A DNA stretch of 37,213 bases from Collinsella sp. (GCA_018380195.1 JAGZUC010000022.1:1-37213), one strand, 5' to 3'; positions 15,905 through 24,364 are shown, numbered from the stretch's first letter. The notes: generated from the sequence alone by a model not told the origin. Numbers and translations: made by a program.

Positions 15905-18355
15905 TTAGACCAGTCCAAAGTGCTCAAGCGCCTTGACGACGCCATCTTTGTCGACCGAGTCGGTGATGTAGTCGGCGCGCTTTTTGAGATAGTCCGGCGC
16001 ATTGCCCATGGCGATACCGACATCGACGGCGTTCATCAGCGAGATGTCATTGCTGGCATCACCGATGCCATACACCGTTCCATGGTTGGGGTCGAGAGCG
16101 TCGAGTACGGACTGGATACCCTCGCGCTTGGTGCATTCGCGAGGCGAAATCTCGGTCACTTCGAGCTCGAGCTCGTTAAAGCAGAGCAGCGGCTCAAACG
16201 CTTGATCCTGAGCGATGCGGTTGGCAAGCGACGTGGACATTAAGATCTTGTAGGCGCTGTAATGTTGCAGCTGCGTGACTGCGTCGCCCAGGGTGCGCGC
16301 GTATCCGGGGGCATCAGGGGCATCGGCACTCATGCGCACGACGCCGTTGAGGCCCTCAAAGCGGATGACCTCGCCCGACTGCTCAAGATAGGGGGCAAGG
16401 CGCTGCAGCATGCCGGGCGTCATCGCTAAATCGCGAATCACGTGTCCCTCAAGTTCGACATAACCGCCCGCAAGACAGACGATGCCGGTCCAGGGCAGCT
16501 CAAGAAGTTTGGGGTGGATGCAGCTGAGGGTGCGTCCTGTGCAGATAAAGGCCATGTTGCCGTTTGCAACGAAATCGCGGATGGCCTGCGAGACCGCCTC
16601 GTTGGGATAAGGGGACAGGTCACGCTCGTCTTCGGGAAGGTCTTGGGCGAGCCTGGGGTCTTGCCAGGCGAGCGTTCCGTCGATATCGAAGAAGCAGATA
16701 TCGCCGCGCTTATGGGCTGCGCTGGCGGCAGGGGAGGCCGAGGTGGTGGGCACAAATCCCGGCTCGAGGCCCATGATCTGGTCAAAATGCTCTTTAACGC
16801 GGGGAACGGAGATGCCGATGATCACCTGGGCGGTCTTGCCCGTAATGATGAGGCCCTTGGCGCCCACCGCGACAAACGACGCGTTATCTGCAACGATGGA
16901 AGGGTCTGCGACCTCGACGCGCAGGCGCGTGGCGCAGTTGGTTGCGCCCACGATATTGCCAACACCACCTAAGAGCTGAATTACCCGCTCAGCGAGGACG
17001 TGATCTTGATCGGATCGACTATTGACTTCGTCATTGGGAGATTGCTCTTTGGCAAAGTCGCTTCCCGTTAAACGATCGATTGTCGTGCGATTGGCGACAT
17101 GATTCTCGCGGCCCGGCGTCTTAAGGTCATAGACCAAGATGAGTGCTCGAAAACTAACAAAGAAGATGAGGCTAAAGGCAAGGCCGATGCCGAGCGCCAA
17201 AAGGTAGGAGCCGGCATGCATTCGCATGAGTGGGATGAAGTTGAAGGCCGTCATTTCCATGAGACCGCCCGAGAAGATGCCGACGATGCCAAAGAAGTTC
17301 ATGGTCATGGCAAGGCAGGAGGATAGGACGGCGTAGAGCAAAAAGAGTCCGGGATAGGTGAACATAAAGAGAAACTCGAGCGGTTCGGTGACGCCGCAGA
17401 CCACCGAGGCGACGATGGCGGGCAAAAGGATGACCTTAAGGCCGGCGCGGCGTTCGGGTTTGGCGGTGAAATAGAATGCTGCCGCGATGGCGGGAAGGCC
17501 AAAGAGCTTGCCCCAGCCGGTGGCGGTAAAACCTGCCCAGGGTGCAAGTTCATTTAAAGGGCGCGTGCTATGGGAGAGAATGGGGAGCAGGTTGGTCCAC
17601 GTGGCGTAAATACCGTCGTGAATGACCAGATTGTCGTAATAGATGGGCATATAGAGCAGGTGGTGCAGCCCCATGGGCTCGAGTGCTCGCTCCAAAAACA
17701 CAAAGATGCCCACGCCGAAGGGGCCGACGCCTGCAAGTGCGTGGCGCAGCGTTTCGGTCACAGCGTATGCGAAGGGTACGATAGCGGCCGAGATGGCGGC
17801 AAGGGCAAACACGGCAAAAAAGCTGATGAGGTAGACCAGTGAGGAACCCGAGAAGGTGCCGAGCCAATCGGGAACCTTGGCATCGTAGAAGCGATCATGG
17901 ATGGCGACGACGGTTGCCGATACCGCCAGCGGGCCGATAATGCCGGTGTCGAGCGTCTTGATGCCGTCGATGACGGTGATGCCGCTGGCGGGGGTCAAAG
18001 ATGATGGGTACTTAAGTCCAAGGTTGTCGCCGCTCAGCTTAATGATCTCGCTCAAAAAGAAGCAATAGGCAAAATAAGCCACGAGTGCCTCGAGGCAGCA
18101 GCGTGCCGGTTGCTTTTGGGCAAGACCGATAGGCAGCGCTACGGCAAAAAGGAGCGGGAGACGTTTAAAGACCGTCCACGAGCCGCGCTGGATGATGGTC
18201 CAGAAAACGTACCAAGGGGTTCCGTATACGGCGAGATCGCCGACGATGTCCGCAGTCGTTGCGAGAGCGGAGATGCCGACCATGAGGCCTGATATAGAAA
18301 ACAGCATGGCGGGCGCGAACATGGCTCCGCCAAAACGTTGGATTTTCTGCAGCAT
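15905..18355 (-). CDS. PTS EIIC-EIIB sugar permease fused to a Cof-type HAD phosphatase
   Basis: This 816-aa protein joins sugar uptake and phosphosugar hydrolysis. Residues 1-420 form a glucose/maltose-family EIIC with about ten membrane segments (QRFGGAMFAPAMLF at the start, GVTEPLEFLFMF near 335). Residues about 455-530 form EIIB with the phosphorylated Cys474 in GATNCATRLR. After a short Ala/Ser linker, residues about 553-816 are a HAD phosphatase of the Cof type, with motif I FFDIDGTLAW (Asp557, Asp559), motif II ICTGRT and motif IV GIGDASNDISLM. No EIIA is present, so a separate EIIA must donate phosphate. ATG 18355 follows GAAAGG. It is divergent from a TreR-like regulator, and a palindrome lies at its predicted start of transcription. 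The sugar is probably trehalose, maltose or another alpha-glucoside. Confidence 0.88.
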   Translation of the reverse strand: MLQKIQRFGGAMFAPAMLFSISGLMVGISALATTADIVGDLAVYGTPWYVFWTIIQRGSWTVFKRLPLLFAVALPIGLAQKQPARCCLEALVAYFAYCFFLSEIIKLSGDNLGLKYPSSLTPASGITVIDGIKTLDTGIIGPLAVSATVVAIHDRFYDAKVPDWLGTFSGSSLVYLISFFAVFALAAISAAIVPFAYAVTETLRHALAGVGPFGVGIFVFLERALEPMGLHHLLYMPIYYDNLVIHDGIYATWTNLLPILSHSTRPLNELAPWAGFTATGWGKLFGLPAIAAAFYFTAKPERRAGLKVILLPAIVASVVCGVTEPLEFLFMFTYPGLFLLYAVLSSCLAMTMNFFGIVGIFSGGLMEMTAFNFIPLMRMHAGSYLLALGIGLAFSLIFFVSFRALILVYDLKTPGRENHVANRTTIDRLTGSDFAKEQSPNDEVNSRSDQDHVLAERVIQLLGGVGNIVGATNCATRLRVEVADPSIVADNASFVAVGAKGLIITGKTAQVIIGISVPRVKEHFDQIMGLEPGFVPTTSASPAASAAHKRGDICFFDIDGTLAWQDPRLAQDLPEDERDLSPYPNEAVSQAIRDFVANGNMAFICTGRTLSCIHPKLLELPWTGIVCLAGGYVELEGHVIRDLAMTPGMLQRLAPYLEQSGEVIRFEGLNGVVRMSADAPDAPGYARTLGDAVTQLQHYSAYKILMSTSLANRIAQDQAFEPLLCFNELELEVTEISPRECTKREGIQSVLDALDPNHGTVYGIGDASNDISLMNAVDVGIAMGNAPDYLKKRADYITDSVDKDGVVKALEHFGLV

Positions 18356-18393
18356 AATATGCCTTTCGGATGCAACATGCTGTGCGAGCAAGA

Positions 18394-18405
18394 ACGTTTA
18401 AACAA
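18394..18405. promoter_or_regulatory. GntR-type operator, site 1 (PTS-HAD promoter)
   Basis: ACGTTTAAACAA matches the palindrome TTGTTTAAACAA at 10 of 12 positions. It lies 8 nt downstream of a minus-strand TACAAT -10 box (18413-18418), where a bound repressor would block the PTS-HAD gene. Confidence 0.55.
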
Positions 18406-18515
18406 TGAACTCATTGTAGGGGACTGGCTGCTTGCCGCATTGACGGTTTTGATTCGGTCCGATTTGGGTTTCGGGGGAACCGTCGACGGTAAATAATCCG
18501 TGCTTTACCGATAAT

Positions 18516-18527
18516 CGGTTTAAACAA
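18516..18527. promoter_or_regulatory. GntR-type operator, site 2 (GntR gene promoter)
   Basis: CGGTTTAAACAA lies directly after a GATAAT -10-like box (18510-18515), about 55 nt upstream of the GntR start. This suggests autoregulation. Confidence 0.55.
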
Positions 18528-18579
18528 CCCAAAGAAATGCTATCGTGCCTAGCCATACATATTCATTAGAGGTGAAACA

Positions 18580-19299
18580 ATGCCAAAAGCGATTTATGAA
18601 GGAATCTACCGAGAAATACGCTCGCGCATCATTAATGGGACCTATGCGTTTCAGGAGATGCTGCCAACCGAAGCCGAGCTGACCGCGGAGTTCGGATGCA
18701 CTCGCAATACCGTCCGTCGCGCCTTGAGTATGCTGGCCGACGGGATGTTTGTGCAGCCCATACACGGCAAGGGCGTGCGCGTTATTTGGCTTAAGGGCGA
18801 AACCGACATGTTGGGCGCACTCGAAGAGGTTGAGTCGTTTGGCGAGTTTGCAAAGCGCAACAATGCCGTTGCATCGACGGACGTTAAGTCTTTTGAACAT
18901 CTGGTCTGCACCGAGCAACTCTCTCGTCACCTGGGCTTTAAGGTGGGCGAGGAGTTGATTCGCGTGGTGCGTGTCCGTAGCCTTAACGGTAGCGCTCGCC
19001 AGGTGGACCACGGCTATTTTCTGGAGTCGATCGCCAAAGGCCTGACGCCCGAGATCGCTGCAAAGTCAATTTACGACTATCTGGAGCACAAACGCGGCGT
19101 CAAAGTGATGGCGAGTCGCCGTACGGTGAGCGTCGAGCTTGCCAACGATGAGGACTGCAGCTATCTTGACCTTGGCAAATACAACTGCGTTGCCGTCATG
19201 GAGAGCCAGTCGTACACCTCGGACGGCATCTTGTTCGAGGTCACGCATGCCCGCACGCATCCCGAGATCTTCCACTACCGCGTCAACTCCAAGCGATAG
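18580..19299 (+). CDS. GntR/HutC-family transcriptional regulator, TreR-like
   Basis: This 239-aa repressor has an N-terminal GntR winged helix (IYREIRSRIINGTYAFQEMLPTEAELTAEFGCTRNTVRRAL, about 5-50, then the GKGVRVIW wing) and a C-terminal UTRA effector domain (about 85-235). The layout and the start MPKAIYEGIYREI resemble TreR, the trehalose repressor of Bacilli, which binds trehalose-6-phosphate. It is transcribed divergently from the PTS-HAD gene. Palindromes of the TreR kind (TTGTTTAAACAA versus the TTGTATATACAA reported for Bacillus TreR) occur at both promoters of this divergent pair and at the ABC and malQ promoters. A strong terminator follows. The specific sugar is inferred only. 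Confidence 0.85.
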   Translation: MPKAIYEGIYREIRSRIINGTYAFQEMLPTEAELTAEFGCTRNTVRRALSMLADGMFVQPIHGKGVRVIWLKGETDMLGALEEVESFGEFAKRNNAVASTDVKSFEHLVCTEQLSRHLGFKVGEELIRVVRVRSLNGSARQVDHGYFLESIAKGLTPEIAAKSIYDYLEHKRGVKVMASRRTVSVELANDEDCSYLDLGKYNCVAVMESQSYTSDGILFEVTHARTHPEIFHYRVNSKR

Positions 19300-19337
19300 C
19301 CGGCTAGCTCGCAGCCTGACGAGACTCATGCCCTCAA

Positions 19338-19395
19338 AGAGAAAACGCCCGGTCAAACCGACGATGCATCGGCTTGACCGGGCGTTTTCTCTGCA
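19338..19395 (+). terminator. Long intrinsic terminator after the GntR gene
   Basis: A 19-bp perfect outer stem (19338-19356 with 19374-19392, beginning AGAGAAAACGCCCGG) has an inner CCGA/TCGG extension. T residues lie within and after the 3' arm. The intergenic stretch 19300-19605 otherwise holds two operator-like palindromes and a small hairpin before the next gene. Confidence 0.8.
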
Positions 19396-19410
19396 TTCGA
19401 TAACAAATAA

Positions 19411-19422
19411 TTGTTTATACAA
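19411..19422. promoter_or_regulatory. GntR-type operator, site 3 (ABC operon)
   Basis: TTGTTTATACAA differs by a single base from both the local consensus TTGTTTAAACAA and the TTGTATATACAA type of site. It lies 195 nt upstream of the binding-protein gene. Confidence 0.55.
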
Positions 19423-19485
19423 AACTTGTCAAGTATCAAGTTGAAATTACCGTTCACCGAAGTTTTTCTACCGCTCTAGTAATAC

Positions 19486-19497
19486 TTGTTCAAACAA
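19486..19497. promoter_or_regulatory. GntR-type operator, site 4 (ABC operon)
   Basis: TTGTTCAAACAA immediately follows a TAATAC -10-like box (19480-19485). This is the same arrangement as at site 2, and sites 3 and 4 could act together on the importer operon. Confidence 0.6.
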
Positions 19498-19605
19498 CTA
19501 GCCAAATAGCGTATCGTACAAATCAGCAAAAGGGGCAAAGTCCCCGAGCCAATCTCCGAAGGCGGCGGCAAAGGGTGCCGCCACGGTGTGAAAGGGTGGA
19601 TTGTA

Positions 19606-20922
19606 ATGAAGAACGAAATGAGCAGAAGGCAGTTCCTGGGCTTTGCTGGTTCCGCGGCTGCGGTTCTTGGTCTGGGTCTCGTGGGCTGCGGTGGTTCTGC
19701 CGGCTCCGGCTCCTCTGCTTCTGGTGACGCTGCCGAGGTCTACTTCCTCCAATTCAAGCCCGAGGTCGACAAGGAGTGGAAGGAGATCGCCAAGGCCTAT
19801 AAGAAGGAGAAGGGCGTCGAGGTCAAGATCGTGACCGCCGCCTCCAACACCTACGAGGAGAAGCTCAAGTCCGAGATGTCCAAGAGCTCCGCTCCGACCC
19901 TGTTCCAGGTCAACGGCCCCACCGGTCTTAAGAACTGGAAGGATTACTGCGCCGACCTGTCCGATACCAAGCTCCGCGGTGAGCTCATTGACGACTCCCT
20001 GGCTCTGCAGTCCGACGGCAAGGATCTGGGTATCGACTGGGTCCAGGAGAGCTACGGCATCATCTACAACAAGCAGCTGCTCGAGAAGGCTGGTTACAAG
20101 GCCGAGGACATCAACTCCTTCGACAAGCTGAAGGCTTGTGCCGACGACATCCAGGCCCGCAAGGACGAGCTTGGTGTTGAGGGCGCCTTCACTTCCGCTG
20201 GCATGGACGACTCCTCCAGCTGGCGCTACACCACCCACCTCGCCAACCTCCCGCTCTACTACGAGTTCGAGAAGGAGCACAACCAGGAGGACGACGAGAT
20301 CAAGGGCGAGTATCTCGACAACTTCAAGCAGATTTTCGACCTGTACATCACCGACTCCACCTGCGATCCTTCGCAGCTTGCCTCCAAGACCGGCGACGAC
20401 GCCACAAACGAGTTCGCAACCGGCAAGGCCGTCTTCTATCAGAACGGTTCTTGGGCCTACGCTGACCTCACCAAGGCTGGCATGACCGACGATCAGATTG
20501 GCATGATGCCCATCTACATCGGTGTCGACGGCGAGGAGAACCAGGGCCTGTGCTCCGGCGGCGAGAACTACTGGTGCGTCAGCTCCCAGGCTTCCGAGGA
20601 TGCCCAGAAGGCCACCGAGGACTTCATGTATTGGTGCGTCACTTCTGACACCGCCACCAGCATCATCGCTGACAAGATGGGTCTGACTGCCCCGTTCAAG
20701 AGCGCTAAGGAGACCACCAACGTCTTCTCGCAGCAGGCCGTTGCCATGGCCAAGGACGGCAAGAAGACCGTCGCTTGGGACTTCGTTTACATCCCCTCTG
20801 AGGAGTGGAAGAAGAACCTCAAGCAGGCTCTGATTGCCTATGCTGCCGACAACAGCAAGTGGGACGGCGTCAAGAACGCCTTCGTCGATGGCTGGAAGAC
20901 CGAGAAGGCTGCTTCCGAGTAA
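19606..20922 (+). CDS. Sugar ABC transporter substrate-binding lipoprotein
   Basis: This 438-aa extracellular family-1 binding protein (MalE/MsmE type) probably captures maltodextrins or a related oligosaccharide. It begins with a twin-arginine signal (SRRQFLGF) and a lipobox LVGC with the lipid-modified Cys28, then a Gly/Ser linker. So it is probably exported folded and anchored to the membrane. Tyr and Trp are plentiful in the later half, as in sugar-binding clefts. ATG 19606 is chosen over GTG 19588 because GAAAGGGTGG lies just upstream. Codon use is strongly biased, suggesting high expression. It heads the operon with two permeases and an ATPase. A stable hairpin between it and the first permease probably keeps its mRNA more abundant. 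Confidence 0.92.
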   Translation: MKNEMSRRQFLGFAGSAAAVLGLGLVGCGGSAGSGSSASGDAAEVYFLQFKPEVDKEWKEIAKAYKKEKGVEVKIVTAASNTYEEKLKSEMSKSSAPTLFQVNGPTGLKNWKDYCADLSDTKLRGELIDDSLALQSDGKDLGIDWVQESYGIIYNKQLLEKAGYKAEDINSFDKLKACADDIQARKDELGVEGAFTSAGMDDSSSWRYTTHLANLPLYYEFEKEHNQEDDEIKGEYLDNFKQIFDLYITDSTCDPSQLASKTGDDATNEFATGKAVFYQNGSWAYADLTKAGMTDDQIGMMPIYIGVDGEENQGLCSGGENYWCVSSQASEDAQKATEDFMYWCVTSDTATSIIADKMGLTAPFKSAKETTNVFSQQAVAMAKDGKKTVAWDFVYIPSEEWKKNLKQALIAYAADNSKWDGVKNAFVDGWKTEKAASE

Positions 20923-20953
20923 GCAGTTGCTGCCCAAGCTATCTGATTAGCGA

Positions 20954-20989
20954 CAGGGGGCGGGCAGACGTTGGTTTGCCCGCCCCCTG
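20954..20989 (+). other. Intercistronic mRNA hairpin between binding protein and first permease
   Basis: CAGGGGGCGGGCA pairs perfectly with TGCCCGCCCCCTG over 13 bp with a 10-nt loop. No T-run follows, and a GAAAGGA ribosome binding site comes 7 nt later. This suggests a 3'-stabilising or partial-termination stem rather than a full terminator, like the malE-malF spacer of enteric bacteria. Confidence 0.7.
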
Positions 20990-21009
20990 CATATTGAAAG
21001 GACCCTTCT

Positions 21010-21864
21010 ATGGGCAAAGCACTCAAGCGCTGGTGGCCGCTCTTTATGCTGCCCACGTGTCTGGCGTTTATGATCGGGTTCGTGATCCCCTTTATCCAGG
21101 GCTTCTATCTCTCGTTCTGCCAGTTTATTACCATTAACAACGCGCATTTTGTCGGTGTCGAGAACTATGTGCGTGCCTTGACGGATCCGCAGTTCTCCAC
21201 GTCGTTCTTCTTTACCGTGGCGTTTGCCTTCCTGTCGACGGTGCTCATCAACGTGATCGCGCTGGCCATTGCACAGGCGCTCACCCGCAAGGCGCTCAAG
21301 GGCACCAACATCTTCCGTACGATCTTCTTTATGCCTAACCTGATCGGCGGCATTGTACTGGGTTACATTTGGCAGATTCTGATCAACTGCCTGCTCTCCA
21401 ACGTGGGTGCCCAGCTTATCGCCCTCAACTCCGCCGCTGGCTTCTGGGGCCTTATCATCCTGACCCTGTGGCAACAGGTCGGCTACATGATGATCATCTA
21501 CATCGCCGGTCTGCAGTCCATTCCGTCTGATTACATCGAGGCCGCCAAGGTCGACGGCGCTACGGCGTGGCAGACGTTTTGGAAGGTTAAGATCCCCAAC
21601 CTGATGCCGACCATCACCATCTGCCTGTTCCTGTCCATCACCAACGGTTTTAAGCTGTTCGACCAGAACCTCGCCCTTACCGGTGGCGCCCCGGCGCACT
21701 CCACCGAGATGCTCGCCCTGAACATCTACAACACGTTCTATTCGCGTGCTGGCATCGCATGGCAGGGCATCGGTCAGGCCAAGGCAGTTATCTTCTGCAT
21801 CCTGGTTGTCGCTATTTCTATGATCCAGCTTAAGGCCACGAGGTCCAAGGAGGTGCAGCAGTAA
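21010..21864 (+). CDS. ABC sugar transporter permease (MalF/MsmF type)
   Basis: This 284-aa inner-membrane permease has six predicted membrane segments. The EAA loop that contacts the ATPase is clear at about 175-195 (DYIEAAKVDGATAWQTFWKVKIPNL). It starts with ATG 21010 behind GAAAGGA. It lacks the long extra periplasmic loop of enteric MalF and so is nearer to MsmF/LacF types. Its stop codon shares one base with the start of the second permease (TAATG), so the two halves of the channel are made in coupled fashion. Confidence 0.94.
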   Translation: MGKALKRWWPLFMLPTCLAFMIGFVIPFIQGFYLSFCQFITINNAHFVGVENYVRALTDPQFSTSFFFTVAFAFLSTVLINVIALAIAQALTRKALKGTNIFRTIFFMPNLIGGIVLGYIWQILINCLLSNVGAQLIALNSAAGFWGLIILTLWQQVGYMMIIYIAGLQSIPSDYIEAAKVDGATAWQTFWKVKIPNLMPTITICLFLSITNGFKLFDQNLALTGGAPAHSTEMLALNIYNTFYSRAGIAWQGIGQAKAVIFCILVVAISMIQLKATRSKEVQQ

Positions 21865-22703
21865 TGAAACGCGATAAGGCTATCAACCGCGCGCTCTCGA
21901 TCTTCTTTACGATCCTGTCGCTCGCATGGATCTACCCCGTGTTCATGATTGCGCTCAATTCCTTTAAGAAAGCGACCGCAATCAGCACCACCACGGCGTT
22001 CGATCTGCTCACGCCCGAGACGTTCAACGGCCTCGCAAACTACGTGCACGCTCTGAACGAGCAGGGCTTTGCCTCGGCATTTATGTACTCGCTCATCATC
22101 ACGGTCACGTCGGTCGTGCTGATCTTGGTGTGCTGCTCCATGTGCGCTTGGTACGTGGTGCGCGTCAACAGCAAGATCTCGAACTTCTTCTATTACCTGT
22201 TCGTCTTCTCGATGGTCGTGCCCTTCCAGATGCTCATGTTCACGCTGTCCAACCTCGCGGACCGCATCGGCTTTAACACGCCGTTTAACATCTGCTTCAT
22301 CTACCTTGGTTTTGGCGCGGGCCTCGCGGTCTTTATGTTCGCCGGCTTTGTAAAGAACATCCCGCTCGAGATCGAAGAGGCGGCCATGATCGACGGCTGC
22401 AACCCGGTCCAGGTGTTCTTTAAGATCGTCCTTCCCATTATGAAGCCCACCTATCTTTCGGTCGGTATCCTTGAGACCATGTGGGTCTGGAACGACTATC
22501 TGCTGCCCTACCTTACGCTCGACTCCACCAAGTACAAGACCATTCCTATCTTGATCCAGTACTTCCGCGGCGGCTACGGCCACGTCGAGCTCGGCCCCAT
22601 GATGGCCTGCATCATGATGGTCGTTATCCCCATCGTCATCATGTACATCCTCTGCCAGAAGTACATCATCGACGGCGTGGTGGCAGGTGCCGTCAAGGGC
22701 TGA
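21864..22703 (+). CDS. ABC sugar transporter permease (MalG/MsmG type)
   Basis: This 279-aa partner permease has six membrane segments and the EAA loop EIEEAAMIDGCNPVQVFFKIVLP at about 170-192. Typical MalG-type features are the N-terminal YPVFMIALNSFK segment and a late WNDYLLPYL motif. Its start overlaps the previous stop by one base. With the previous gene it forms the heterodimeric channel for the sugar captured by the lipoprotein encoded at 19606. Confidence 0.94.
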   Translation: MKRDKAINRALSIFFTILSLAWIYPVFMIALNSFKKATAISTTTAFDLLTPETFNGLANYVHALNEQGFASAFMYSLIITVTSVVLILVCCSMCAWYVVRVNSKISNFFYYLFVFSMVVPFQMLMFTLSNLADRIGFNTPFNICFIYLGFGAGLAVFMFAGFVKNIPLEIEEAAMIDGCNPVQVFFKIVLPIMKPTYLSVGILETMWVWNDYLLPYLTLDSTKYKTIPILIQYFRGGYGHVELGPMMACIMMVVIPIVIMYILCQKYIIDGVVAGAVKG

Positions 22704-22727
22704 TGCCGTAACTGTTTTGCAAGTTTC

Positions 22728-22754
22728 TGCGGCGCCCCTCAGCGTGGCGCCGCA
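22728..22754 (+). other. Intercistronic mRNA hairpin before the ATPase gene
   Basis: TGCGGCGCC pairs with GGCGCCGCA over 9 bp, with no T-run after it and a CGAAAGG ribosome binding site 4 nt later. A similar stem lies before the other non-overlapping genes of this operon. Confidence 0.6.
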
Positions 22755-22771
22755 TATCGAAAGGTAAAGAC

Positions 22772-23971
22772 ATGGCCGAGATCGTTCTCAAACATGTTCA
22801 GAAGGTGTATCCCAACAACGAGTCCAAAAAGAAGGGCTTCTTTGGCAAAAAGAAGAAGACCGAGGAGAAGAAGCACAACCTCAAGGTTACCGAGGACGGC
22901 GTGCTCGCGGTGGAGGACTTTAACCTCACCGTTCACGACCAGGAGTTTATCGTCCTCGTTGGCCCCTCTGGCTGCGGCAAGTCCACGACGATGCGCATGG
23001 TCGCTGGCCTAGAGGACATCACCTCGGGCGACGTGCTGATTGACGGCAAGCGCGTCAACGACGTGGCACCCAAGGACCGTGACATTGCCATGGTGTTCCA
23101 GAGCTATGCTCTGTACCCCAATATGACGGTGTACGAGAACATGGCGTTTACGCTTGAGCTCAAGAAGGTCACCAAGGACGAGATCGACCGCAAGGTTCGC
23201 TCCGCTGCCGAGATCTTGGGTATCACCGAGTACCTCGACCGTAAGCCCAAGGCGCTTTCGGGCGGCCAGCGCCAGCGTGTCGCTATCGGCCGCGCCATCG
23301 TGCGTGACCCCAAGGTCTTCCTGATGGACGAGCCGCTGTCCAACCTGGACGCCAAGCTTCGTAACCAGATGCGTGCCGAGCTCATTAAGCTGCGCCACGA
23401 GATCAAGGGCACGTTCATTTATGTTACTCACGACCAGACCGAGGCTATGACCCTCGGTGACCGTATCGTGGTCATGAAGGACGGCGTCGTCCAGCAGATC
23501 GCCACCCCGCAGGAGGTCTTCAACCATCCCGCGAACATCTTCGTCGCCGGCTTCATCGGCGTGCCGCAGATGAACTTCTTCGATGCCCAGCTGGTGCGCT
23601 CGGGCAACGGCTTTACCGTCAAGACCGAGGATATGAACGTGGCGCTCGCCCCCGAGACCTGCGCTCAGCTTGCCCTCAACTGGGACGGCGGCGACGTGAA
23701 GGAGATCACGGCTGGCGTGCGCCCCGAGCAGATTCTGCTTGCCGACAAGGACGAGGAGGGCGCGCTCCAGGGTACCGTCGAGGTGACCGAGCTCATGGGT
23801 TCGACCGAGCATGTCCACGTGACCGCTCCCGACGGCCAGTTTGTCCTGATTATTCCCGTCGTCGACCTCGAGGCCAAGGGCGCGCTCAAGGCGGGCGACA
23901 CCATCTGGTTCAAGTTCGAGAAGAACGCGACCCACCTCTTCGATAAGGTCTCTGGCAAGAACCTTATCTAG
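22772..23971 (+). CDS. ABC sugar transporter ATPase (MalK/MsmK/UgpC type) with Lys-rich insertion
   Basis: This 399-aa ATPase powers the importer. It has Walker A GPSGCGKST (64-72), the Q-loop VFQSYALYPNMTVYENM, signature LSGGQRQRVAIGRA (about 162), Walker B VFLMDEPLSNLD and switch YVTHDQTEAM. A C-terminal TOBE/regulatory domain covers about 265-399. Between the first strand (MAEIVLKHVQKVYPN) and the second (LAVEDFNLTV) is an insertion of about 29 residues, rich in Lys (SKKKGFFGKKKKTEEKK), which is not normally present in MalK/MsmK. The insertion lies near the nucleotide-site face and may be a species-specific surface loop. The gene ends the operon before a strong terminator. Confidence 0.93.
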   Translation: MAEIVLKHVQKVYPNNESKKKGFFGKKKKTEEKKHNLKVTEDGVLAVEDFNLTVHDQEFIVLVGPSGCGKSTTMRMVAGLEDITSGDVLIDGKRVNDVAPKDRDIAMVFQSYALYPNMTVYENMAFTLELKKVTKDEIDRKVRSAAEILGITEYLDRKPKALSGGQRQRVAIGRAIVRDPKVFLMDEPLSNLDAKLRNQMRAELIKLRHEIKGTFIYVTHDQTEAMTLGDRIVVMKDGVVQQIATPQEVFNHPANIFVAGFIGVPQMNFFDAQLVRSGNGFTVKTEDMNVALAPETCAQLALNWDGGDVKEITAGVRPEQILLADKDEEGALQGTVEVTELMGSTEHVHVTAPDGQFVLIIPVVDLEAKGALKAGDTIWFKFEKNATHLFDKVSGKNLI

Positions 23972-24039
23972 GCCCGGTGCATCCAGGCCCTCCCTTTGGG
24001 CGACTGCGGTATTGCCATCCTTTTGCCGCGGTCACATAT

Positions 24040-24085
24040 AAGGCTCCCCTCCCGTCCACTGGGCGAGAGGGGAGCCTTTCTTTGT
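24040..24085 (+). terminator. Intrinsic terminator of the ABC importer operon
   Basis: AAGGCTCCCCTC (24040-24051) pairs with GAGGGGAGCCTT (24067-24078) and is followed by TTCTTTGT, 69 nt after the ATPase stop. Confidence 0.88.
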
Positions 24086-24111
24086 GTTGGGATTGTCTGA
24101 CCGGTCGTTTG

Positions 24112-24326
24112 TCTCGATCTGTAACGGGTAGGGCCGATTTCGGACGTTAGATGTTACAGATCGAGACGGTTCCCTGAGCTAGCCATTTCATCTAAATCTG
24201 TAACACCAAAGGTGAATTTCAGCTGCTAGATGTTACAGATTGAGATAAACCCAAAGGGAGGGGCCGGTATGTCTCAATCTGTAACAGCTGGGGCCGTTTT
24301 TACCGAGTAGCTGTTACAGATCGAGA
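24112..24326. repeat. Array of three palindromic hairpin repeats at about 80-bp spacing
   Basis: Three hairpins at 24112-24166, 24191-24245 and 24272-24326 share stem ends TCTCGATCTGTAAC and GTTACAGATCGAGA, with small changes in units 2 and 3. Their starts are 79 and 81 nt apart, separated by spacers of 24-26 nt that differ. The loops vary, but units 1 and 3 keep a GGGCCG tract. The array fills most of the non-coding stretch between the convergent importer and phosphorylase operons (23972-24427), which otherwise holds only their two terminators. It resembles a REP/BIME-type cluster. Confidence 0.85.
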
Positions 24327-24364
24327 TTCTTCGGTCGAGTCGGGTTGCAGGGTAACGTGCGGGC

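Noticed and set aside
19498..20937. A 479-codon minus-strand frame opposite the binding-protein gene
   Set aside because: Same cause: biased codons of a highly expressed gene leave the opposite strand open. The predicted protein is a Leu/Val/Gly repeat-like artefact.
24112..24326. CRISPR array
   Set aside because: Only three units, each a hairpin with conserved ends and variable loop rather than a constant repeat with unique spacers. No cas gene is present.
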